DNA of 18,449 bases, taken from contig JABMNB010000264.1 of the NCBI GenBank assembly GCA_013205335.1, forward strand, positions 1 through 18,449. Direction: 5' to 3'. The stretch is from Rhodospirillales bacterium. Lineage in GTDB: Bacteria > Pseudomonadota > Alphaproteobacteria > Reyranellales > Reyranellaceae. The notes beneath the pieces were generated by a model. That model searched no databases, was not told where the DNA came from, and was given only the letters and a program-made list of their open reading frames with translations. How positions within the stretch are numbered: position 1 is the first letter of the stretch; every line of letters begins with the position of its first letter. Position numbers and translations under genes: made by a program. This document shows, piece after piece, positions 6,609 through 14,021 of the stretch.

Positions 6609-8359
6609 ATGACGTCCTCCCTCACCCCCCGCAGGCTGGCGACCATCCTGTTCGCCGACGTCTCCGGTTACAGCCGCATGATGAGCGCCGACGAGGAACG
6701 CACCCTCGTCGATCTGCGCGCGCATCTGGCGGAGCTGGTGGCGCCGGTGATCGAACGGTTCGGCGGGCGCATCGTGAAGACGGTGGGCGATGGCGTGATG
6801 GTCGAGTTCGGCAGCACCGTCGAGGCGGTGCGGTCCGCCGTCGAGCTGCAGCGTGGCATGGCGGAGCGCAATGAAGGCGTGCCGGCCGAACGGCGGCAGG
6901 CCTTCCGCATCGGCCTGCACCTGGGCGACGTCATCGCGTCCGACGACGATGTGTTCGGCGACACGGTCAATGTCGCCGCGCGTTTGCAGGGCGTGGCCGA
7001 GCCGGGCGCCATCGTGCTGTCGGTCGCCGTCTACGAGCAGGTGCGCGACAAGCTTGCCCTGCCGTTCCGCGACCTTGGCAACCGCTCGGTGAAGAACATC
7101 GACCGGCCGGTCCACGTCTACACGCTCGACCCGGCGGCGCTGGCCGACGGCACCTCGGCGCGGCCGCGCCCTTGCCGGCCGAGACCGGGCTGCCGGTCGC
7201 GGTGCTGGTCTTCGCCAACCAGAGCGGCGATCCCACCCAGGACTATTTCTCCGACGGGCTGACCGAGGATATCACGCGTGCCCTGGGACGCTTCAAGCAG
7301 CTCACCGTGCTGTCCTACGGCGCGGTGCTGCCGTTCAGGGACAGGAACCTGCCGCCGCAGGAGATCGGCCGCGCGCTCCGGGCCCGCTACATCGTGGGTG
7401 GCACGGTGCGCCGCATGGGACCGCGGGTGCGCGTCACGGTCCAGCTGAGCGACGCGATGACCGGCACGCAGCTCTGGTCCGAGCAGTATGACGACGACCT
7501 GGGCGACATCTTCGCGGTGCAGGACCGAATCGCCCGCCGGATCGCCGGCACGCTGGCGACCAATCTCCAGCAGATCGCCGTGCAGCAATCCCTGCGCAAG
7601 CCGACCGACAATCTCGATGCCTACGACATGCTCCTGCGTGGCCGCACCCGGGCGGCGGAGACGACACCGTCCGGCAATCGGGTGGCGCGCGAGATGCTGG
7701 AGAAGGCGATGGCGATGGCGCCCACCTATGCCGACGCCTATGCCGAGCTTGCGTCCGTCCATTTCGAGCGCGCCACCTTCGGTTAGTCGGAGTTCGTTCA
7801 GCAGGACATCGACACGGCAATCCGCTACGCCCAGAAGGCGATCGATCTCGACGAGGAGAGCGTGCTCGCGCACGGTGTGCTCGCCCGCGCCTATGCCGCG
7901 ACAGGGAAGTACGACCTGGCGATGGCCGAGTCGGAGCGCGCCCTCGAGATCAACCCCAGCGACGCCGAGGTGCTGCGGGCGCGGGCCGCGGTGCTGCTCT
8001 GGACCGGCCGCATCGAGGAGTCGATCGCGACGGCGGAGATTGCCAGCCGCCTCAATCCCAACATCGGTCCGGAGGCTGCACTCAATCTCGGGATCGCCTA
8101 TCTGCTGAGCGGCCGCTACGCCGACGCGGTGCGACTGCTCGAGACCGTGCGCGCCCGTTTCCCGGCCTATCCGCTGCTCGACCTGCCGCTGGCCGCCGCC
8201 TATGCCGAGATGGGCCGCAAGACCGAGGCGCGCGAGGCGCTGGAGGAAGGGCGACGCAAGAACCCGCATCTCGACGCCGCGAGCTTCGGCACGCGCTTCC
8301 AGGATCCCGTGCTGCAGCAGCGGCTCGCGGCCAGCCTGCGCGGGGCCGGACTGAACTGA
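6609..8359 (+). pseudogene. Class III adenylate cyclase-FlgO-like-TPR protein, broken by a frameshift and an amber codon
   Basis: Three pieces make one recognisable rhizobial-type cyclase. Piece 1 (6609 to about 7165) is the cyclase domain: FADVSGYSRMM with metal Asp17, KTVGDG with Lys57/Asp61, and FGDTVNVAARL with Asp118/Asn121/Arg125, so the catalytic set is complete. The frame then moves back by one base between about 7150 and 7172. Piece 2 continues as LPVAVLVFANQSGDPTQDYF, the FlgO-like nucleotide-cyclase-associated domain, and runs into the TPR region. An in-frame TAG at 7784-7786 interrupts it in FG-stop-SEF. Relatives have a GWSE-type motif here, so a TGG to TAG change is the simplest cause. 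Piece 3 (7787-8359) carries TPR-like repeats to the TGA at 8357-8359. With two independent lesions the full protein is not made, although the cyclase domain alone could be. Sequencing errors remain possible. No good Shine-Dalgarno precedes ATG 6609. Confidence 0.85.
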
Positions 8360-8375
8360 CGCGAAGGCGGGTGGC

Positions 8376-8846
8376 CTACCGGGTCGTTGCGTTCCTCAGG
8401 TTCCGCCAGTTCGCGGCGGCGCGCGCTGCGTTCGCCGCGGTTTCCTGCCGAAATCGCTCCGAACCGGCGGCGCTGGCAAAGACGTAGAGACGGCCGTTGG
8501 AGATGGTCCAGATCGTGGGGTCCGCTTCGCGGAGATTGCCGTTGGCCATGTTCATGGCGCACTGGCCGCCGAACTGCGGCAGGTACGTATCGGGGTCGGT
8601 CTTGAACAGGTCGCGGTGCCGGGCATTGGCGAAGCGGTAGCGCACGCTGTCCCAGATAACCTCGTAGTTCGTGACGCCCGGCGTCGCCGCGCCCAGGATG
8701 ATATATGCGACCGGATCGTAGCCCTTGAGCCCGAGGCGCATGGCGGTCGCCGGGTTTGGTTGCGCCTCCGCCGGGGAAACGTCCGCCAGGCCGCCGACGA
8801 GGACGGCCGAGGCCATCACCCCGAGGAGCGTGCGACGCGACGACAT
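8376..8846 (-). CDS. Exported YHS-domain protein
   Basis: This 156-residue protein starts MSSRRTLLGVMASAVLVGG, a twin-arginine-like signal ending in PAEAQ. The mature part fits the YHS-domain family of small periplasmic proteins: LKGYDPVAYIILG, YEVIWDSVRYRFANA-x-HRDLF, DPDTYLPQFGGQCAMNMANG and TIWTISNGRLYVF. The usual family core is YGGYCA, while here it is FGGQCA, keeping the Cys. The role is not established for this type; binding of metal or copper is suggested for YHS relatives. GGAGGG lies 4 to 5 bases before the ATG on the minus strand, which supports the start. It sits 79 bp downstream of the YbaL-type antiporter on the same strand and converges with the cyclase remnant, whose stop is 16 bp away. 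Confidence 0.86.
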   Translation of the reverse strand: MSSRRTLLGVMASAVLVGGLADVSPAEAQPNPATAMRLGLKGYDPVAYIILGAATPGVTNYEVIWDSVRYRFANARHRDLFKTDPDTYLPQFGGQCAMNMANGNLREADPTIWTISNGRLYVFASAAGSERFRQETAANAARAAANWRNLRNATTR

Positions 8847-8925
8847 TTCACCCTCCAGTTGCGCAGGCCACCTAACGAGTACCCAGCGAGATGGGCCTCA
8901 ATTGGGGCGCGATGGGGGCATCCTG

Positions 8926-10602
8926 TCAGGGCCGGTAGGCCGGCCTCGGAGACGTGTCCGCCTGTCCGCGCTCCAGCATGCGATGGGCAATTTCGGTCTC
9001 GCCCAACACGATGAGGTTGGCGCCCAGCTTCTCGAAATGCTCCACCGTCGCGCTCGAATGCGCTCGCGCCAGGATGTCGAGAGTGGGGTTGGCTGCGCGG
9101 GCCTGCTGGACGATCTGCCCGGCCTCGAACGCCTCCGGAATCGTGACATAGAGGCGCCGCGCGCCGGCGAGATTGAGCGCCGCGATGATCGCCGGTTCGG
9201 CGGCGTTGCCGGCGAAGACTTCGGCGCCGTCGCTGCGGGCCCGGGCTACTCCGGCATCGCTCGCCTCGACGACGATCATCCTGGCGCCGTCGCCCCTCAG
9301 GCCGGCGCCGATCAGCGAGCCGACGCGGCCGTAGCCGATCACGATGTCATGGCCGCTCAGCGTCGTCGGCACGAGGGTGGTGGACGGTTCGTCGGGCGTG
9401 TCCTTCGGCTCGGCGCTCTTGTTGCCGCCGAGGCGCTCGAGCAGGGTGAAGACGAACGGGTTGACCATGATCGACACGATGGCGCCGGCCAGCACGAGGT
9501 CGCGCGCTTCCTTCGGCACCATGTCGAGGTCGATGCCGAGCCCGATCAGGATGAACGAGAACTCGCCGATCTGCGCCAGGCTCGCCGAGACGGTGAAGGC
9601 GGTCGACCGGCTGCGGCCGAAGGCGCGGACGATCAGGTAGGCGGCGGCCGACTTGCCGATGACGATGATGGCGACGGTGCCGAGCACGGCCAGCGGCGCG
9701 TCGACGAACACCATCGGGTTGAGCAGCATGCCGACCGAGACGAAGAACAGCACCGCGAAGGCGTCGCGCAGCGGGATGGCTTCCTCCGCCGCGCGCTGGC
9801 TGAGGTCGGTCTCGCCCAGCACCATGCCGGCGAAGAAGGCGCCCAGCGCAAACGAGACGCCGAACAGGTGCGCCGCGCCGTAGGCGACGCCCAGGGCGAT
9901 GGCGTAGACGGCGAGGCGGAACAGCTCGCGCGATCCGGTGCGCGCGGTGTGGTGCATCAGCCACGGAATGACCCGGCGTCCGACGATCAGCATGATCGCC
10001 ACGAAGATCGAGACCTTCGCCAGGGTGATGAGGAGCGTGAACGCGATGCGGGTGGCGGGCACGCCGTTGTCCGCCGTCGCCACGGCCAGCGCCGGCAGCA
10101 GGACGAGGGCCAGCACCATCGCGAGGTCCTCGACCACCAGCCAGCCCACGGCGATGCGGCCGCGATGGGTCTCGAGGATATGACGATCCTGCAGGGCGCG
10201 GATCAGCACGACGGTGCTGGCGACCGAGAGCGCCAGGCCGAACACGAAGCCGGCGATCGGCGTCCAGCCGAGCGCCCACGAGAGGCCGGCGCCCATCAGG
10301 GTGGCGACGGCGATCTGGCCGATCGCGCCGGGAATGGCAATGCGCGCGACCGAGAGCAGGTCCTTCAGGGAGAAGTGCAGGCCGACGCCGAACATCAGGA
10401 GGATGACGCCGATCTCGGCGAGTTCCGCGGCGAGGGCGGGATCGGCCGTGAAGCCCGGCGTGTAGGGGCCGACCAGGACGCCGGCGACGAGGTATCCTAC
10501 CAGAGGCTGAATACGCAGCCTGTGCGCGATCAATCCGAAGATGAAGGCGAGCATCAGACCCGCGGCAATCGCGGCGATGAGCGGGGTTTGATGCTCCGGC
10601 AT
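8926..10602 (-). CDS. ybaL: YbaL-type CPA2 cation/proton antiporter with TrkA-N domain
   Basis: This 558-residue protein has the same length as Escherichia coli YbaL. Residues 1 to about 390 form the Na/H-exchanger membrane core, with LRIQPLVGYLVAGVLVGPYT, ELAEIGVILLMFGVGLHFSL and WLVVEDLAMVLALVLLP as signature stretches. From about residue 417 a TrkA-N (RCK) domain begins with GHDIVIGYGRVGS, the GxGxxG nucleotide-binding motif, and it ends in VLGETEIAHRMLE, a YbaL hallmark. It is predicted to export K+ (or another cation) in exchange for protons, under dinucleotide control, at the inner membrane. The start is set at ATG 10600-10602, because GGAGAG precedes it at 7-base spacing. The longer in-frame reading to 11700 runs antisense through the binding-protein gene and is an artefact. 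It is divergent from the first Bug gene across a 93-bp gap. Confidence 0.93.
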   Translation of the reverse strand: MPEHQTPLIAAIAAGLMLAFIFGLIAHRLRIQPLVGYLVAGVLVGPYTPGFTADPALAAELAEIGVILLMFGVGLHFSLKDLLSVARIAIPGAIGQIAVATLMGAGLSWALGWTPIAGFVFGLALSVASTVVLIRALQDRHILETHRGRIAVGWLVVEDLAMVLALVLLPALAVATADNGVPATRIAFTLLITLAKVSIFVAIMLIVGRRVIPWLMHHTARTGSRELFRLAVYAIALGVAYGAAHLFGVSFALGAFFAGMVLGETDLSQRAAEEAIPLRDAFAVLFFVSVGMLLNPMVFVDAPLAVLGTVAIIVIGKSAAAYLIVRAFGRSRSTAFTVSASLAQIGEFSFILIGLGIDLDMVPKEARDLVLAGAIVSIMVNPFVFTLLERLGGNKSAEPKDTPDEPSTTLVPTTLSGHDIVIGYGRVGSLIGAGLRGDGARMIVVEASDAGVARARSDGAEVFAGNAAEPAIIAALNLAGARRLYVTIPEAFEAGQIVQQARAANPTLDILARAHSSATVEHFEKLGANLIVLGETEIAHRMLERGQADTSPRPAYRP

Positions 10603-10695
10603 CCGGTTTCTCTCCGCGATTGATGGGGTGAACTCCGATGTGACGTGCACTGACCGAAATTGCAATCTGTCTGAAGAACTTGGGAGGTTCTCGAA

Positions 10696-11673
10696 ATGAC
10701 GGTATCGCGACGCACTCTGCTGGGGAGCGGACTCGCCCTGACGGCGACGGCTGCCGCCGGCACGCCCGCCTGGGCGCAGAGTTACCCCAGCAAGCCCATT
10801 CGCTGGATCTCGCCGTTCGCTGCCGGCGGCAATTACGACATCACGTCGCGGCTGGTCGGCGAGGGCATGTCGCGAAACCTCGGCCAGACCGTGCTGGTCG
10901 ACAATCGTCCGGGCGCCGGCGGTCTCGTGGGCTCCGAGGCCGCGGCCAATGCGCCGGCCGACGGCTACACCGTCGTCATGGGCAGCTTCAGCGTGCTGTA
11001 CATATCGCCCTATCTCGCGGGCAAGCCGTCGCTGGTGCCGCTGTTCGCGCCGATCAGCCTGCTCTCCACCGTGCCGATGATCATGGTCGGCAAGGCCGAC
11101 GGCCGGTTCGCCGATGCGCGCGCCGCCCTCGCTGAAGCCAAGGCCAGGCCCGGCACGGTCACCATCGGCCATGCCGGCAACGGCACGACCAACCACATCG
11201 CCATCCTGCGCCTGCAGGTGAACGAGGGCGTGCAGTTCAACATCATCCCCTACAAGGGATCGGGCCCCGGCCTCGCCGATCTGATGGGCGGACAGATCGA
11301 TCTCTACATGGACCAGCTCACGACCTCGCTGCCGCACATCAGGTCGGGCAAGCTCAAGGGCCTGCTGGCGATGAGCCCCGATCGCATCGCGCAGCTTCCC
11401 GACACGCCGTCGCTCACCGACATCGGCAGCAAGCCGTTCGACGGCGGCACGACGGCCGGCGTGCTGGCCCGCGTCGAGACGTCCAAACCGATCCTCACGA
11501 TCCTGAACGCCAGCGTCGTCACGGCGCTGAAGGATCCCGCCATCGCCGCGAAACTCGTCGAGCTCGGGGCCGTGCCGCGGCCCTCGACGATGGAGGAGTT
11601 CGCGGCCTACATGAAGGATCAGGAAGCGGGCGTTAGCGCACTTGTGAAGTCGGGTTTGTTGAAACCCGAGTGA
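10696..11673 (+). CDS. Bug/TctC-family periplasmic solute-binding protein (copy 1)
   Basis: This 325-residue protein carries a twin-arginine signal (MTVSRRTLLGSGLALTATAA, cleavage near AWA-QS). The mature part is a Bug-type binding protein: YPSKPIRWISPFAAGGNYD, DNRPGAGGLVG, ADGYTVVMGS, GNGTTNHIAILR and FNIIPYKGSGPGLADLMGG. These proteins capture carboxylates such as citrate, tartrate, nicotinate or aromatic acids, usually for a TctAB tripartite transporter. No tctA or tctB gene is in the window, so it is an orphan here or works with a distant permease, as is common in this family. GGGAGG at 10682-10687, 8 bases before the ATG, is a strong ribosome-binding site. The second, closely similar copy follows at 11854, indicating tandem duplication. 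The D-tartrate dehydratase gene nearby suggests a dicarboxylic hydroxy-acid ligand (inference). Confidence 0.94.
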   Translation: MTVSRRTLLGSGLALTATAAAGTPAWAQSYPSKPIRWISPFAAGGNYDITSRLVGEGMSRNLGQTVLVDNRPGAGGLVGSEAAANAPADGYTVVMGSFSVLYISPYLAGKPSLVPLFAPISLLSTVPMIMVGKADGRFADARAALAEAKARPGTVTIGHAGNGTTNHIAILRLQVNEGVQFNIIPYKGSGPGLADLMGGQIDLYMDQLTTSLPHIRSGKLKGLLAMSPDRIAQLPDTPSLTDIGSKPFDGGTTAGVLARVETSKPILTILNASVVTALKDPAIAAKLVELGAVPRPSTMEEFAAYMKDQEAGVSALVKSGLLKPE

Positions 11674-11693
11674 TCGGCTGCCATGTCGTCGGC

Positions 11694-11834
11694 ATGACAT
11701 CTCTCATCAGGACGATCACGCTGGTCATGGCCTTCGCCATTGCCGGCACACTGGCGGGTTGCGCAAATTCGGGCATCCCGCAGGACGGCCGATACCAGAC
11801 TCACGGCGGTGGCTGGGACAACTGGCGGGGCTGA
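11694..11834 (+). CDS. Small lipoprotein candidate (46 residues)
   Basis: The ORF reads MTSLIRTITLVMAFAIAGTL then AGCANSG, with a lipobox LAGC at Cys23. The mature tail is only about 24 residues, ending GRYQTHGGGWDNWRG, and is Gly/Trp/polar rich. The hydrophobic signal and lipobox make a real exported lipoprotein likely even though the ORF is short. It lies in the gap between the two Bug genes on the same strand, 20 bp after the first stop and 19 bp before the second ATG. No Shine-Dalgarno precedes ATG 11694. An in-frame GTG at 11670 overlaps the upstream TGA (GTGA), so re-initiation is a possible alternative start that adds 8 residues. A 5-bp dyad (ATGTC 11683-11687, GACAT 11696-11700) straddles the ATG. 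Its function is unknown. Confidence 0.55.
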   Translation: MTSLIRTITLVMAFAIAGTLAGCANSGIPQDGRYQTHGGGWDNWRG

Positions 11835-11853
11835 CGACAACATAGGGGGGCTC

Positions 11854-12834
11854 ATGAAGATCGACAGACGCGGCCTGCTGGGCGCCGGCGTCGCCGGCCT
11901 GGCATTGGCCGGCATCGCACGACAGGCCGCAGCGCAGTCATTCCCCAGCAAGCAGATCCGCTGGGTCATCCCCTTCGCCCCCGGCGGCAATTACGACGTC
12001 ACGGCCCGGATCGTCTCCGAGCCGATGGGCCGCCACCTCGGTCAAGGCATCCTGATCGACAACAGGCCGGGCGCCGGCGGCGTGGTGGGCCTTGAGGCCG
12101 CGCTCAATACGCCGGCCGACGGCTACACGATCTCCATGGCGAGCTTCACGGTCGCCTACGTGGCGCCGCTGTTCGCGGGCAAGCAGCCGCTGCTGCCGAA
12201 GATGGCGCCGGTCAGCATCCTCACCACCGTGCCGACCGTGGTGGTGACACGGGCCGACAGCCGCTTCCCCGACATGAAGAGCGTGCTGGCCGAGGCCCGG
12301 GCGCGGCCCGGCGCCGTTTCGGTCGGCCATTCCGGCAACGGCACGACCAACCATGTCGGAATCCTGCGGCTGCAGCTCAACGAAGATATCCGGTTCAACA
12401 TCATTCCCTATCGCGGCGCCGGCCCGGGCATCGCCGATCTTCTGGCGGGCAATCTCGACCTGTTCGTCGATCAACTCACCAGCTCGATGCCGCACATCCA
12501 GTCCGGCAGGCTGCGGCCGCTGGCGACGTTCAGCCTCCAGCGCGTGCCCGATCTGCCCAACGTGCCGACGATGAGCGACATCGGCAGCAAGCCGTTCGAC
12601 GGCAACACGACGGCCGGCGTGTTCACCAATCCCGATACGCCGAAGGACGTCATTGCCCGCCTGAACGAAGGCGTGGTGGCAGGCCTCAGGGACGAGAACG
12701 CCAGCCGGAAGCTGCGCGAACTGGGCGCCATCGTCCGGCCCTCGACGCCGGAGGAATTCACCACCGCGCTCAAGGCCGACGAGGCCAACGTATCGGAGCT
12801 GCTGAAGCTCGGCCTGCTGAAGCCGGAAGGCTGA
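11854..12834 (+). CDS. Bug/TctC-family periplasmic solute-binding protein (copy 2)
   Basis: This is a 326-residue paralogue of the Bug protein 180 bp upstream. The signal is MKIDRRGLLGAGVAGLALAG, with Arg5-Arg6, cut near AAA-QS. It is followed by FPSKQIRWVIPFAPGGNYD, DNRPGAGGVVG, GNGTTNHVGILR, FNIIPYRGAGPGIADLLAG and DIGSKPFDGNTTAGV. Long stretches match copy 1 residue for residue (GNGTTNH, DIGSKPFDG, NYD loop), so the two arose by tandem duplication. Differences cluster in the middle and C-terminal part, which could mean different ligands. The start at ATG 11854 follows ATAGGGGGGCTC. The longer reading from 11740 would overlap the small lipoprotein ORF and precede the signal peptide, so it is rejected. 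Its stop lies inside the hairpin shared with the convergent tartrate dehydratase gene. Confidence 0.94.
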   Translation: MKIDRRGLLGAGVAGLALAGIARQAAAQSFPSKQIRWVIPFAPGGNYDVTARIVSEPMGRHLGQGILIDNRPGAGGVVGLEAALNTPADGYTISMASFTVAYVAPLFAGKQPLLPKMAPVSILTTVPTVVVTRADSRFPDMKSVLAEARARPGAVSVGHSGNGTTNHVGILRLQLNEDIRFNIIPYRGAGPGIADLLAGNLDLFVDQLTSSMPHIQSGRLRPLATFSLQRVPDLPNVPTMSDIGSKPFDGNTTAGVFTNPDTPKDVIARLNEGVVAGLRDENASRKLRELGAIVRPSTPEEFTTALKADEANVSELLKLGLLKPEG

Positions 12835-12848
12835 GCGAAGCTCAGCCT
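12828..12848. terminator. Stop-embedding hairpin between convergent genes
   Basis: AGGCTGAGC (12828-12836), loop GAA, and GCTCAGCCT (12840-12848) form a perfect 9-bp stem. The TGA of the second Bug gene (12832-12834) is in the left arm, and the stop of the minus-strand dehydratase gene starts 2 bp to the right. There is no T-run on either strand, so it is either a weak terminator or a 3'-end stabilising hairpin. Confidence 0.55.
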
Positions 12849-12849
12849 G

Positions 12850-14010
12850 TTACGCTATTTCCTTCATGACCGACCACAGGTCGGCCTTGCGTTCGAAGCC
12901 GATGCCGGGCGAGTCGGGCAGCGAGACGCGGCCGTCGACCACTTCGCAGTCGTCGGCGAAGCCGCCGAACGGCGCGAAGACCTGCGGATAGGATTCGTTG
13001 CCGCCGCATTGCAGGCCGACGGCGATGTTGAGAGCGAACTGGTGGCCACCGTGTGGCACGCAGCGCCGCGGCGACCAGCCGTGCGCCTTCAGCATCTCGA
13101 GCGTGCGCAGGTATTCGACCAGCCCGTAGGAAAGGGCGGGATCGTATTGCAGGATGTCGCGGTCGGGACGCAGGCCGCCGTGGCGGATCAGGTTGCGCGC
13201 GTCCTGCATCGAGAACAGGTTCTCGCCGGTGGCCAGCGGCGGCGCGTACTCGGTGGCCAGCGCCGCGTGCGCCAGATAGTCGAGCGGATCGAGCGGCTCC
13301 TCGTACCAGCGCAGGCCGAAGCCGGCGATGGCGCGGCCGAACTCGATGGCCGTGGTGAGGTCGAACTTGCCGTTGACGTCGACCGCCAGCCGCTCGCCGG
13401 CGCCGACGATGTCCAGCACCGCCTCGATGCGCTTGAGGTCCTCGGCCAACGGCACGCCGCCGACCTTCATCTTCACGCAGGAATATCCCAGGCCGAGATA
13501 GTGCTTCATCTCCTCCTGCAGCCCGTCCAGCCCCTTGCCCGGGTAGTAGTAGCCGCCGGCGGCATAGACCCACGCCTTCTCGTCGGCCTGCCCCCCGTTG
13601 TAGCGGTCGGCCAGCAGCTTCCACAGCGGCACGCGCCTGGCCTTGGCGACGGCATCCCAGATCGCCATGTCGAGCACGCCGACGGCGACCGAGCGCTCGC
13701 CGTGGCCGCCGGGCTTCTCGTTGGCCATCATCGCGGCCCAGCACTTCGCCGGATCGAGCAGCCCCTCGGCGTCGAGCAGCGAGTCGGGCGCGGCCTGGTT
13801 CAGCCGCGGGATGAAGCGTTCGCCCAGCAGGCCGTGCTGCGCATAGCGGCCGTTCGAGTTGAAGCCGAACCCGACCACCGGTTTGCCGTCGACCATCGTG
13901 TCGGTGACGACGGCCACCACCGAGGCGGTCATCTGGCTGAAGTCGATGTAGGCGTTGGCGATCCTGGAGCGGATGGGCGAGACGATGTCGCGGATGGCGA
14001 CGATGCGCAT
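12850..14010 (-). CDS. tarD: D-tartrate dehydratase, enolase superfamily (TarD-like)
   Basis: This 386-residue enolase-superfamily enzyme closely follows the sequence of Bradyrhizobium D-tartrate dehydratase, which converts D-tartrate to oxaloacetate. Shared stretches include RNAYIDF-like NAYIDFSQMTAS, GYGFNSNGRY-like GFGFNSNGRYAQ, NEKPGGHGERSVAVG, YAAGGYYYPGKG and ATGENLFS-x-QDARNL. The catalytic Lys182 (VKMKVGG) and His320 (VPHGGHQ), and the Mg ligands Asp211, Glu237 and Glu263, are all present. They are offset by two residues from K184/H322 as I remember them for the Bradyrhizobium enzyme. The start at ATG 14008-14010 is preceded by AAGGA at 7-base spacing and lies 11 bp after the MFS stop, so it is the last gene of the SMP-30-MFS-tarD operon. 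The length fits the family. A related diacid substrate is possible. Confidence 0.9.
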   Translation of the reverse strand: MRIVAIRDIVSPIRSRIANAYIDFSQMTASVVAVVTDTMVDGKPVVGFGFNSNGRYAQHGLLGERFIPRLNQAAPDSLLDAEGLLDPAKCWAAMMANEKPGGHGERSVAVGVLDMAIWDAVAKARRVPLWKLLADRYNGGQADEKAWVYAAGGYYYPGKGLDGLQEEMKHYLGLGYSCVKMKVGGVPLAEDLKRIEAVLDIVGAGERLAVDVNGKFDLTTAIEFGRAIAGFGLRWYEEPLDPLDYLAHAALATEYAPPLATGENLFSMQDARNLIRHGGLRPDRDILQYDPALSYGLVEYLRTLEMLKAHGWSPRRCVPHGGHQFALNIAVGLQCGGNESYPQVFAPFGGFADDCEVVDGRVSLPDSPGIGFERKADLWSVMKEIA

Positions 14011-14021
14011 GATCGTGTCCT

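Noticed and set aside
8360..8375. Terminator between the cyclase remnant and the YHS gene
   Set aside because: Only a short imperfect GGT-ACC dyad is present around here, with no convincing stem or T-run, unlike the other two convergent junctions.
8725..10623. 632-codon open frame antisense to ybaL
   Set aside because: The composition is extreme in D/E/R/H/Q/G and repetitive, with no recognisable domain. It is exactly opposite a well-conserved antiporter gene.
10603..11700. N-terminal extension of the antiporter frame up to 924 codons
   Set aside because: The extension is antisense to the first Bug gene and to the intergenic region. The ATG at 10602 has a good ribosome-binding site and gives the usual YbaL length.
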